Shown in pieces: positions 56,453 through 64,000 of a stretch of 64,000 nt of DNA (within the stretch, counting starts at the first letter, position 1; the number at the start of each line of letters is the position of its first letter). The notes beneath the pieces are model-generated. The model had not been told where the DNA came from. It saw only the letters and a list, made by a program, of their open reading frames with translations, and did no database searches. The DNA comes from Denitrobaculum tricleocarpae (lineage in GTDB: Bacteria > Pseudomonadota > Alphaproteobacteria > Kiloniellales > Kiloniellaceae): positions 124,001 to 188,000 of the forward strand of contig NZ_ML660061.1 in NCBI RefSeq assembly GCF_007004665.1, read 5' to 3'. A program made the position numbers and the translations under genes.

Positions 56453-57801
56453 CCGACCCTCAAATTGCCGTCATGATGCTCGGCATCTTCATCATGACCA
56501 TCTTCCTCGGGTTCCCGATCTGCTTTACGCTCATGGCGATGGGGGTCGCCTTTGGCTACTACGCCTACTACGACCCCGAGCGCATGCAGACGATCTTCGA
56601 CAATCGGATCTTCGACCTCTTCGTCAACCAGACTTACTCGGTGATGGCGAACGACGTCCTGACGGCGATACCCCTTTTCCTATTTATGGGCTACATAGTT
56701 GAACGGGCGAATATCGTCGATCGCCTCTTCAACACCTTGTATCTGACCGCGCGAAATCTGCCCGGCGCCATGGCGGTTGCCGCGCTGGCAACCTGTGCGA
56801 TGTTCGCGACCGCGACAGGCATCATCGGCGCTGTCGTGACGCTGATGGGCATGCTGGCGTTTCCGGCCATGCTCAAGGCCAAGTACGACACCAGCTTTGC
56901 CAGTGGTGTGATCTGCGCCGGCGGCTGTCTGGGGATTCTGATCCCGCCGAGCATCATGCTGATCGTCTATGCGGCGGCGTCGAACGTTTCTATCGTGAAG
57001 CTCTACGCGGGTGCTCTGATTCCGGGATTCCTGCTGGCGGGCCTCTATATGGTCTATGTCATTGGACGGGCTTGGCTCAATCCTTCGCTGGCACCCAAGG
57101 CGACTGACGAGGAGGTGGGAACCTACTCGGGACTGCAGGTTGCCTGGATGCTCCTGACGTCCTTTTTTCCTCTGGCGATCCTCATTCTTTCGGTGTTGGG
57201 TGCGATCCTCTTCGGGCTCGCGACGCCCTCGGAGGCAGCCTCAATCGGCGCGCTGGGCGGGCTGGTTCTCGCCGTCGCTTACCGCTCATTGACGTGGGAG
57301 CGTTTGCGCCAGTCGGTCTATCTGACCGTGCGGACCTCGGCGATGGTCTGCTGGCTCTTCGTCGGATCCTGGACCTTCTCGTCGGTCTTCTCGTATTTGG
57401 GCGGCGAGCATCTGGTCAGTGAATTCGTGATCGGTCTGCAGCTCTCGCCGATCATGTTCCTGATTCTGGCGCAGCTCATTATCTTCCTGCTGGGGTGGCC
57501 GCTCGAATGGTCGGAGATCATCATCATCTTCGTGCCGATCTTCCTGCCGTTGCTGCCGCACTTCGGGGTCGACCCGCTGTTCTTCGGTATTCTGGTCGCA
57601 CTGAACCTGCAAACCTCGTTCCTCACGCCACCCATGGCGATGGCGGCCTATTACCTGAAAGGGGTGGCGCCGCCGCAAGTCACGCTGGTTCAGATCTTCA
57701 AGGGAGTGATGCCCTTCCTCTCGATGATCGTGCTTTCCATGGTCCTGCTCTATCTCTTCCCGGCGCTGGCTCTCGGCCTTCCTGAGTTTTTCTACGGTTG
57801 A
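56449..57801 (+). CDS. TRAP transporter large permease (DctM)
   Basis: The 450-residue transport channel subunit, about 12 helices. Family blocks include MANDVLTAIPLFLFMGYIVE, TGIIGAVVTLMGMLAFPAML, CLGILIPPSIMLIVYAA and LGWPLEWSEIIIIFVPIFLP. It moves substrate with Na+ rather than ATP. It is translationally coupled to dctQ and followed by the amidase gene after 46 bases. Confidence 0.95.
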   Translation: MTDPQIAVMMLGIFIMTIFLGFPICFTLMAMGVAFGYYAYYDPERMQTIFDNRIFDLFVNQTYSVMANDVLTAIPLFLFMGYIVERANIVDRLFNTLYLTARNLPGAMAVAALATCAMFATATGIIGAVVTLMGMLAFPAMLKAKYDTSFASGVICAGGCLGILIPPSIMLIVYAAASNVSIVKLYAGALIPGFLLAGLYMVYVIGRAWLNPSLAPKATDEEVGTYSGLQVAWMLLTSFFPLAILILSVLGAILFGLATPSEAASIGALGGLVLAVAYRSLTWERLRQSVYLTVRTSAMVCWLFVGSWTFSSVFSYLGGEHLVSEFVIGLQLSPIMFLILAQLIIFLLGWPLEWSEIIIIFVPIFLPLLPHFGVDPLFFGILVALNLQTSFLTPPMAMAAYYLKGVAPPQVTLVQIFKGVMPFLSMIVLSMVLLYLFPALALGLPEFFYG

Positions 57802-57847
57802 CCAGGGGGGACGGGTTGAGACAGCGTACGTTCGTGAAGGTGATTTG

Positions 57848-59200
57848 ATGGAGTCCCTGGCAGATCTGACGGCAAGCGCGCTGCTTCCGCGTCTTGCGAA
57901 GGGCGATGTACAGGCCACGGAACTGGTCGAGGCCTGCCTTGCCCGGATTTCCGAGAGGGAACCCGAGGTCCAGGCCTGGGCTTTCCTTCATCAGGATTTT
58001 GCGCGCGCGCAGGCCCGCAGCGCCGATGAACATCGCGCGAGTGGACGGCCGACCGGGCCGCTGCATGGCTTGCCTGTAGGCATCAAGGATATCATCGATA
58101 CCAAAGGCGTTCCGACCGAGAACGGCACTCCACTTGATGCAGGACGGCGTCCGGGCGATGATGCCGTGCTGGTCTCGAAATTGCGCGAGGCCGGGGCCAT
58201 CATCATGGGGAAGACGGTCACGACGGAACTTGCTTACTTCGCGCCGGGCAAAACCAGGAACCCGCAAGACCCTGAACGCACACCGGGGGGATCGTCATCC
58301 GGCTCGGCAGCAGCCGTAGCCGCGGGGATGGTGCCTCTTGCGGTGGGTACGCAGACCACCGGTTCTGTCATACGCCCGGCCGCCTTTTGCGGTGTTGTCG
58401 GGTTTAAGCCGACCTTTGGCCTCATACCGCGCAGCGGCGTGGTGACGCAGGCGCCGCATCTGGATACGGTCGGCGTGTTTGGCCGGTCTGTGGAAGATGC
58501 CGCGTTGCTGGCGGAGTGCCTGAGCGGATATGACCCGCGCGACCCGGCCACCAGCGCAATCCCCAGTCCGCCCCTGAAAAGGACGGCGACGTCAAGCCCG
58601 CCCCTCGCACCGAACTTTGCCTTCGTGAAGTCGCCGGTATGGGATCAGGCAGAAGACGCAACGCAGGAAGCCTTTGGCGAATTGACGGCGTTTCTTGGGG
58701 GCAATTGCGACGAGGTGTCCCTGCCGAGTCCTTTCGGCGAGGGCCATGGGATCCACCGCACCATCATGCTGGCCGAACTGGCGAAGAATTTCGGTCCTTA
58801 CTACCATCGTGGCAAGGATCAACTCAGCCCGCAAATGCGCGCTGCTGTGGAGGAGGGGCGATCAATTCTGGCCCACGATTACATGGCGGCTTGCGATTGG
58901 ATCGAGGTGCTGAATGCCGGCCTGACGGAGATTTTCGACCGCTACGATGCGATCCTGACGCCGGCGGCACCCGGCGAAGCGCCCTTGGGACTGGATGCTA
59001 CGGGAAACCCGGCTTTTTGTGCGCTTTGGACGCTCTGCGGCACACCTGCCGTTACCCTGCCGCTGCTTCAGGGAGAGCAGGGATTGCCAATGGGTGTGCA
59101 GCTGGTCGGGCCGCGCCATGACGACGGCCGGCTGTTGCGGAGTGCGAACTGGCTGATGAAGCAGGTGACGGAAGAGAGTGACGGGACAGGAACATCATGA
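57848..59200 (+). CDS. Amidase (amidase-signature family)
   Basis: Hydrolyses an amide, releasing ammonia or an amine. In 450 residues the Ser-Ser-Lys triad is complete: Lys80 (GIKDIIDTKG), Ser149 (TPGGSSSGSAAA) and Ser173 (GTQTTGSVIRPA). Length fits the family. ATG 57848 is preferred to the TTG three bases upstream. Its place directly behind TRAP genes suggests the transported substrate is an amide or that the product is taken up. Substrate cannot be read from sequence. Confidence 0.9.
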   Translation: MESLADLTASALLPRLAKGDVQATELVEACLARISEREPEVQAWAFLHQDFARAQARSADEHRASGRPTGPLHGLPVGIKDIIDTKGVPTENGTPLDAGRRPGDDAVLVSKLREAGAIIMGKTVTTELAYFAPGKTRNPQDPERTPGGSSSGSAAAVAAGMVPLAVGTQTTGSVIRPAAFCGVVGFKPTFGLIPRSGVVTQAPHLDTVGVFGRSVEDAALLAECLSGYDPRDPATSAIPSPPLKRTATSSPPLAPNFAFVKSPVWDQAEDATQEAFGELTAFLGGNCDEVSLPSPFGEGHGIHRTIMLAELAKNFGPYYHRGKDQLSPQMRAAVEEGRSILAHDYMAACDWIEVLNAGLTEIFDRYDAILTPAAPGEAPLGLDATGNPAFCALWTLCGTPAVTLPLLQGEQGLPMGVQLVGPRHDDGRLLRSANWLMKQVTEESDGTGTS

Positions 59201-59242
59201 TTAACTGCAGGAAGCTGGCACTTGCCGGGGAGGAGACGTCCG

Positions 59243-59416
59243 GTGTTCGATAAGTTCTTCGCGTGTATCTCAATGCTCTGCATGATCAGCTTTATCGCGA
59301 TCATTCTCTGGTTTGTGGATGCCTGGGACCTGCGCATTATCGCGATTATTGTTCTCTGTATGGCAAGCTACGACTTTTATCTTCTGGCCTTCAAAAACCA
59401 AAACGATAAGAGCTGA
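59243..59416 (+). CDS. Small two-helix membrane protein
   Basis: Starting with GTG 59243, seven bases after GGGGAGGAG, a 57-residue protein begins MFDKFFACISMLCMISFIAI and has two hydrophobic helices (about 5-25 and 29-48) and a polar tail NQNDKS. The very good ribosome site and codon use support a real gene. I do not recognise the family. It may be co-transcribed with the amidase, from whose stop it is 42 bases away. Confidence 0.6.
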   Translation: MFDKFFACISMLCMISFIAIILWFVDAWDLRIIAIIVLCMASYDFYLLAFKNQNDKS

Positions 59417-59517
59417 CCGGACCTGGCTCACGCCGTCATCGCAATTCTTTGATTTCCTTTCCATGGCAGTGACACAAAATACCGGGGATCGGACTCTTGG
59501 TATTGTGGAATCAGAAA

Positions 59518-60399
59518 ATGCCTGCTGCAGAAGCCTTTTCCTCGTCGATCCGTGCCGCTAAACGCGTTGCGCTTTCTATCGTTCTGATCGTCCCGCTGGC
59601 CGGATTTACGTCTATCGAAAACCTCTTCGCGCCCTCCGCAGATCTATGGCCCCGGTGGGAACGTCATGATCCGGGAAGCAACACACGTATCGACTTTTCC
59701 GCGTGGGACGGGCTTCTGAAACGCTATGTACAGGTAGGTTCTGATGGCGTGAACCGGGTTGACTATGCTGCCTTTCGCGCCAGCGGCAAGACAGAGCTGG
59801 AAAAGGCGATTAAGGATCTGACCGGGCTTCCGATCAGCAGTTACAATCGTGATGAGCAGTTCGCCTATTGGGTCAATCTCTACAATGCCGTAACGGTTCA
59901 GGTGATCCTGGACCACTATCCGGTCGAGACTATTCGCGACATTGATATCTCCCCTGGCCTTTTTGCGTCCGGCCCCTGGGATAAGGATCTGGTCTCGGTG
60001 GAGGGCGAAGATCTCAGTCTTAACGATATCGAGCACCGCATTCTGCGGCCCATATGGCAGGACCCGCGTATTCACTACGCGGTGAACTGCGCGTCCATAG
60101 GCTGCCCGAACCTGGTCGTCGATGCCTATGATGGAGTGAAGCTGGAAACCATGCTGGAGGCGGCTGCACGAGCCTACATCAACGATCCGCGCGGCGTGAC
60201 GATCGCGGGTGACACCGTAACGGTGTCCAAAATTTACGACTGGTTTCAGGAAGACTTCGGCAGCTCGACCCGATCGGTTTTAGCGCACTTGAAACGCTAT
60301 GCGGCCCCCGAACTCGCGGAACGCCTGGGCACCATCGGTGATATCCAGGGCACTGAATATGACTGGAATCTCAACGATGTAACGGGTCCGCAGAGTTGA
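59518..60399 (+). CDS. DUF547 domain-containing protein
   Basis: A 293-residue protein with an N-terminal hydrophobic stretch (about 18-32, likely signal or anchor) and a DUF547 domain (about 95-270). The conserved segments are NREQFAYW-like RDEQFAYWVNLYNAVTVQVI, LSLNDIEHRILRP and RIHYAVNCASIGCPNL. DUF547 is a papain-like fold by prediction, and the Cys-Ala-Ser-Ile-Gly-Cys region is the conserved core. Function is unknown. ATG 59518 has no strong ribosome site; TTG 59497 is possible. It converges with the glycosyltransferase gene. Confidence 0.85.
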   Translation: MPAAEAFSSSIRAAKRVALSIVLIVPLAGFTSIENLFAPSADLWPRWERHDPGSNTRIDFSAWDGLLKRYVQVGSDGVNRVDYAAFRASGKTELEKAIKDLTGLPISSYNRDEQFAYWVNLYNAVTVQVILDHYPVETIRDIDISPGLFASGPWDKDLVSVEGEDLSLNDIEHRILRPIWQDPRIHYAVNCASIGCPNLVVDAYDGVKLETMLEAAARAYINDPRGVTIAGDTVTVSKIYDWFQEDFGSSTRSVLAHLKRYAAPELAERLGTIGDIQGTEYDWNLNDVTGPQS

Positions 60400-60411
60400 T
60401 AAAAGCGCGCT

Positions 60412-61152
60412 TCAAACGTGATCACTCTGCCTGTGAACCCGCTCTGCCACCGAAGACGCAGGGCGATGTTTCCGGCGTGTGGAATCGTAGAGGCGCGCGA
60501 GAAGGCGCGGCGGCAGCTTCAGATGAAACAGGGCATGGATCAGGAGCCAACCCGCGACGATTGCGATCGGGCGGCGGCCGTCGAAGCGGCGGGATGAGGT
60601 CTCGACTGCCGGTGTATCGATGCAGACTGTCTTGCCAACCCGTTCCAGCCGGCGCGTGAAATCATAGTCTTCCATGAGATCGATCGGCCTGATCCCACCT
60701 AGCGTGTCGTAAATACAACGGCGCACGAAGATTGCGGAATCGCCGTAGTAGAGTCCGTAGCGCCGGAAACGGGCGTAGAAGCCCGTCAGCCATTCGGCGA
60801 AATCGCTGTTGCCGTTGAAGAGGACGCGAAAGTTGCCGCCGACAATTTCGGGATCTTTCAGGCATTGACGAATGGCCCGCAGTCCACCTGCGGGAAGCTG
60901 CGTGTCCGCGTGCAGAAATAAGATGACATTGCCGGTGCTCTGCGCCGCGCCGAGAGCGAGTTGCTGACCCCGGCCGCGTGGCGCGGGGTAGGTGCGGGCG
61001 CCGGCCCCTTCCGCCTGCTCAAGAGTCCCGTCCTGGCTGCCGCCGTCGACAATGATGATCTCGCACTCGCTGTCCTGAAGACGCAAATCATGAATGATGC
61101 TTCCGATGCGGGGGGCTTCGTTCAGGGTTGGAATTACGATCGAGATCTTCAT
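60412..61152 (-). CDS. Glycosyltransferase, TIGR04283 family
   Basis: A GT-A (family 2-like) enzyme of 246 residues: nucleotide-binding start IVIPTLNEAPRIGSII, IIVDGGSQDGT, the metal-binding FLHADTQLP, and LMEDYDFTRRLERVGKT. The C-terminus has a hydrophobic stretch (AIVAGWLLIHALFHL) that may touch the membrane. TIGR04283 proteins are often named arsenosugar-biosynthesis glycosyltransferases, but no arsS or arsM is seen here. The start overlaps the ferritin-like gene by 4 bases; last gene of a three-gene operon. Confidence 0.88.
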   Translation of the reverse strand: MKISIVIPTLNEAPRIGSIIHDLRLQDSECEIIIVDGGSQDGTLEQAEGAGARTYPAPRGRGQQLALGAAQSTGNVILFLHADTQLPAGGLRAIRQCLKDPEIVGGNFRVLFNGNSDFAEWLTGFYARFRRYGLYYGDSAIFVRRCIYDTLGGIRPIDLMEDYDFTRRLERVGKTVCIDTPAVETSSRRFDGRRPIAIVAGWLLIHALFHLKLPPRLLARLYDSTRRKHRPASSVAERVHRQSDHV

Positions 61153-61901
61153 GAGACGGGAAAGTCCGACGCTTCGGCGCCATCAAAGAGCCCTGCCGCC
61201 TCAAGCGCGGTGTGCCAGTGTTCCCATCTCTTTTGCATCCAGCGCCGCGGCATCGCGGTCGCGATGACATTGCCAAGCGGACCGGATGAAAGCCGGGCAG
61301 TGCCCTCAAACCAGAGGGCGCGCAGCCATCGATAGAGTTCGATACGTTCCTGCAGTGGCAGGTGCGGCAGCGACTGTGAGAGATAAAGACGCCCAAAGGC
61401 AATATGCCGTGCTTCATCTTTGGCAATCTGGCGGCTCATGGCATCGAACAGAGGGTCCGGGATCTGATTGCGGGCTGTTTCCTGAAACGCGAGGGCTTCG
61501 CCCTCGACGATGACATGAAAGGCAAGCAGCGCGGCTTCCGGCGCGCCCCTCCAGGAGAGCGAGCGTGTCACCGCGTCATCCAGGAGGTTCTGTTGTGAAG
61601 GCCGGCCATTCAGCCGCGCAAGGTAGCGCCGGTACATGTCGGCATGACGCCGTTCGTCTTCTACCTGTACCAGAAGGCAATCCCGAGCGGCCTGTAAATC
61701 CATTTGCGGCGCGACAGCTGCGCAGAGGCGGGCCGTGGCCTCCTCGCCGCCGATGAACTGATTGACTATTCCAGAGGCGATCGGCCGTTGCCAAAAAGCG
61801 AGACGCGGAGCGGGGTGGCTCCAATCCAACTCGGGGTGCTCTGAATCCGCCTTCCCGCCTTTGGCAGCGAGGCTGCGGAGTTGGTCATTCAGGCTGGTCA
61901 T
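61149..61901 (-). CDS. Ferritin-like diiron protein
   Basis: A 250-residue four-helix ferritin-like protein with candidate diiron ligands in order: GGEEATARL, VQVEDERRHADM, HVIVEGEALAF and AKDEARHIAFG, the two ExxRH motifs being typical of diiron oxidases, N-oxygenases and ribonucleotide-reductase-like proteins. The reaction is unknown. It overlaps DUF3047 upstream and the glycosyltransferase downstream by 4 bases each, which implies a joint task. Confidence 0.82.
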   Translation of the reverse strand: MTSLNDQLRSLAAKGGKADSEHPELDWSHPAPRLAFWQRPIASGIVNQFIGGEEATARLCAAVAPQMDLQAARDCLLVQVEDERRHADMYRRYLARLNGRPSQQNLLDDAVTRSLSWRGAPEAALLAFHVIVEGEALAFQETARNQIPDPLFDAMSRQIAKDEARHIAFGRLYLSQSLPHLPLQERIELYRWLRALWFEGTARLSSGPLGNVIATAMPRRWMQKRWEHWHTALEAAGLFDGAEASDFPVS

Positions 61902-62611
61902 GGCTTGAAGCCGCGGGCGGGTAAAGGCGTCTCGGGCTCCAGGAGTTTCAGATCGTCCAACTGCGCGACCGATGTACCGCCTGCGTCGTCGGTGTCTGCC
62001 GATATTGCAATATACGCCTTGCCCGGCGGCGGCGACCCGAATGCCATTTGGTAATCGGCGGTGATGTCGATTTCTTCGCTGAACCAGATACCGGTCGGCG
62101 TCGACCCGGACCGCAAAACGATGAGCTTCGAGTTCTCGAAGTGCGGGTTCGACATTTTAGCGCCGCGTTCCGCGGTTCCGCCCCAGACATAGGTCAGAAC
62201 CTGACCGATCATGGGATAACCGAAGAGGGAACCCAGACGGTTGCCAAGCGTGACATCCTCGGGTTTCGGCGGGAACCAGATGTGCAGCGCGAGCGGCCGG
62301 TCGTCCTTGCCGCTTCTGGAGAGATCGGTGGCCGGAATATTCTGGTCGACACGCCAGCGCCAGGCGAGGCGTTTAGAGGGGGCACCTTCGATCTGGGCAT
62401 AGAGGAAAGCGACGGCGTTCTCTGCCTCAATCTGAAGACTGCCGGTTTCGGATATTTTGAACTCGGCCGGGTCCTTGTCCGGAAGTTCCAGCAGCTCCCA
62501 ATCCTCGAAGGCCGGCGGCACAGTAGAGGGCGCCGCCAGTGCCGGTGCGGCCACGGCTATCGCGGCTGCCATGAGTGTAAGCGCGGATCGTCTCAGGGCT
62601 CTCGGGGTCAC
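61898..62611 (-). CDS. DUF3047 secreted protein
   Basis: A 237-residue protein with a signal peptide (LTLMAAAIAVAAPALA) and a DUF3047 domain: LAWRWRVDQNIPATDLSRS, DRPLALHIWF, LTYVWGG and SEEIDITADYQMAFG. The jelly-roll-like strand pattern recalls carbohydrate-binding folds, but no activity is known. Start appears to be GTG. First gene of the operon with the ferritin-like and glycosyltransferase genes, divergent from RidA. Confidence 0.87.
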   Translation of the reverse strand: MTPRALRRSALTLMAAAIAVAAPALAAPSTVPPAFEDWELLELPDKDPAEFKISETGSLQIEAENAVAFLYAQIEGAPSKRLAWRWRVDQNIPATDLSRSGKDDRPLALHIWFPPKPEDVTLGNRLGSLFGYPMIGQVLTYVWGGTAERGAKMSNPHFENSKLIVLRSGSTPTGIWFSEEIDITADYQMAFGSPPPGKAYIAISADTDDAGGTSVAQLDDLKLLEPETPLPARGFKP

Positions 62612-62870
62612 TGGGCTGGTCTCTTGTGTTGTAAACTGCGGTCACCCACGAATTTGGGTCTGTTATTGATTTCGGCAACTCACAAGCGATCACCAGCTGT
62701 TGAACGCCGGGAGACCTGGCGGGATGGCAGTTCGTGACGTAATCCTGCGTCTGTTTGTTGATTTTCCGCTGTAAATCTGCCCGGATGCCTGAAGCCAAGC
62801 CGATTCCAAAGGCCAATTCCCGGTTCGCAGGATGCCACTGCGGATACGGCTCGATGAGAAAGCAACGAAG

Positions 62871-63269
62871 ATGCCGGATCCTCTTTTTCACATGATCGCC
62901 CGGGCGCCGCGCCCCGTGGCTCCGTTCTCCCATGCCGTTGAGGCCGACGGCTGGGTGTTTCTGACCGGCCAGATGCCGACCGATCCGACCGATCCGGATG
63001 CACCGCTGGCCGCTGGTATCGAGGCGCAAACCCGCCGTGTGATGGATAATCTGGTGCTGGTTCTCGAAGGGCTCGGGCTCGGCCTTGAGCACGTGGTCTC
63101 GGCGCGCGCGTTCCTTACGGAGTTCGAACGGGACTATGCGGCCATGAACGACGTCTATCGGTCCTACTTTCCCGCAGGCCGCCTGCCGGCGCGCACCTGT
63201 GTTGGCGTGACCGCCCTCGCGGTTCAGGCGCTGGTGGAGATCGATTTTATTGTGAAACGGCCATCCTGA
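62871..63269 (+). CDS. RidA/YjgF-family protein
   Basis: RidA enzymes deaminate reactive enamine/imine intermediates to ketones. From ATG 62871 (MPDPLFHMIARAPRP) the 132-residue length fits the family. An in-frame ATG at 62832 adds 13 residues not usual for it. Catalytic-region residues are seen: GRLPARTCVGV with the substrate-binding Arg, and ALVEIDFIV at the end. It converges with the hemerythrin gene. Physiological substrate unknown. Confidence 0.9.
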   Translation: MPDPLFHMIARAPRPVAPFSHAVEADGWVFLTGQMPTDPTDPDAPLAAGIEAQTRRVMDNLVLVLEGLGLGLEHVVSARAFLTEFERDYAAMNDVYRSYFPAGRLPARTCVGVTALAVQALVEIDFIVKRPS

Positions 63270-63305
63270 CGGACCGGCGCCGGACCTGAGAGATTGACGC
63301 CAGGG

Positions 63306-63845
63306 TTATGTGCGCAGCATCTGGCGGAGCGAGTCGAATTTCAGCTCTCCTTCGCTGGCCGTCAGCGGGTCCTGGAAACGTGAAACCTTTTTGTCGATTT
63401 CTGCCCAGTCTTTGTCGGACAACGCCTCAAGCGCCGCAGGGAAGAAGACCTGCTCTTCCTTGACCATGTGCTGGCGCTGTTCGTCGATAAAGTCTCTGGC
63501 GATTTTTACGAAGGCGTCCCGGGAGATTTCAACCTCCATCAGAACCTCGACCACGGCCTGCGCGAACTCATGCAGCCGCCCGGAGATTTCGGCGTGTTCC
63601 TTGTCGATGTCACCAACCGGTGCCGCCATTTCGGGGTCTCTTTTGCGCAAAACCTCCAAAATCAGGTTTTCCTTCGGGTGGTGATAGAGGTCCGGATAGG
63701 TCAGGAAATAGTCTATGACATCCTTGAGAAGGTCGTAGTCGGGTCTTTGAGCGTCTTCAAAGAGAGTGACTTGCCGGTCGAGCAGGTCGAGCATCCGTGC
63801 GGTGGTTCTATGCTCGGATCGCAGTGTCTGAATCGCTTGGGTCAT
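63306..63845 (-). CDS. Hemerythrin HHE-domain protein
   Basis: A 179-residue four-helix protein expected to bind a non-heme diiron site. Candidate ligands are SEHRTT, LYHHPKENLILE, DKEHAEI and RQHMVKEEQVFFP, the normal pattern of cation-binding hemerythrin-like domains, followed by a C-terminal tail of about 35 residues. Such proteins sense or buffer O2, NO or iron, or repair Fe-S damage as YtfE does. A perfect FNR-type box lies about 60-75 bases upstream, which suits regulation by low oxygen or NO. Confidence 0.9.
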   Translation of the reverse strand: MTQAIQTLRSEHRTTARMLDLLDRQVTLFEDAQRPDYDLLKDVIDYFLTYPDLYHHPKENLILEVLRKRDPEMAAPVGDIDKEHAEISGRLHEFAQAVVEVLMEVEISRDAFVKIARDFIDEQRQHMVKEEQVFFPAALEALSDKDWAEIDKKVSRFQDPLTASEGELKFDSLRQMLRT

Positions 63846-63906
63846 GACCTGCTCCGCAATTGGGAAAGAGATGGCTGCATGCTACAGAGCAGGCCTGCGC
63901 CGATCC

Positions 63907-63920
63907 TTGATGCAGATCAA
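63907..63920. promoter_or_regulatory. FNR/FixK/DNR-type box upstream of hemerythrin gene
   Basis: TTGATGCAGATCAA is a perfect TTGAT-N4-ATCAA dyad. It is centred about 69 bases from the hemerythrin start codon at 63845, a position suiting activation at about -41.5 of a short-leader transcript. It could also serve a divergent gene past the window end. Confidence 0.7.
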
Positions 63921-64000
63921 ATTCTCTTTGAGGCACTCCCGGGTCTGGACGGCAGGCTCTTAAAGAGTTCTTCGATCCTTCTGAGCACAAAAAAACGGCC

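Overview
The window looks like a piece of chromosome from a free-living, probably marine, alphaproteobacterium, perhaps a Rhodospirillales or Kiloniellales relative. This is inferred from gene content, high-GC codon use, the Na+-translocating NQR, NasT/NasS-controlled nitrate assimilation, TRAP transport and a DUF4212-coupled symporter. No rRNA, tRNA or phage gene is visible, so the placement is tentative.

Layout. 1-5286 (minus): a CBS-domain gene followed by nqrA, B, C, D and a truncated nqrE, in an overlapping operon. 5570-6619 (plus): the ApbE flavin transferase that would flavinylate NqrB and NqrC. 6799-8500: a double palindromic repeat that supplies the stop codon of a KefB-type antiporter. 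8927-9322: an HU protein with a histone-like tail. 9786-20709: a 2594-residue RTX exoprotein (nuclease, phytase/esterase-like and 5'-nucleotidase-like modules) followed by its type I secretion ABC protein and adaptor.

20951-34434: nitrate assimilation. nasT and nasS are followed by a sigma-54-type promoter, a leader with an ANTAR-type hairpin and a terminator. Then come nrtA, nrtB, a tandem-ATPase nrtCD fusion, nirB, nirD, nasA and cysG. Together they import nitrate, reduce it to ammonium and make the siroheme this requires.

35088-44380: acetate module. It holds acs, a DUF4212/SSS symporter pair, a cNMP-CBS-DUF294 nucleotidyltransferase-like protein, a small membrane protein, a stand-alone receiver, and a membrane sensor with a pseudo-histidine-kinase region fused to a DnaQ-type exonuclease. 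44986-49408: a DUF4402 pilin-like subunit, chaperone and usher-like protein behind a strikingly AT-rich leader. 49430-52785: a hydratase-family enzyme and malate synthase G. 53059-53356: a non-coding element with inverted ends, a third copy of whose end lies at 20740. 53550-59416: a TetR regulator, a DctPQM TRAP transporter, an amidase and a small membrane protein. 59518-63845: DUF547 protein, a minus-strand operon (DUF3047, ferritin-like, TIGR04283-type glycosyltransferase), a RidA protein, and a hemerythrin protein behind a perfect FNR-type box.
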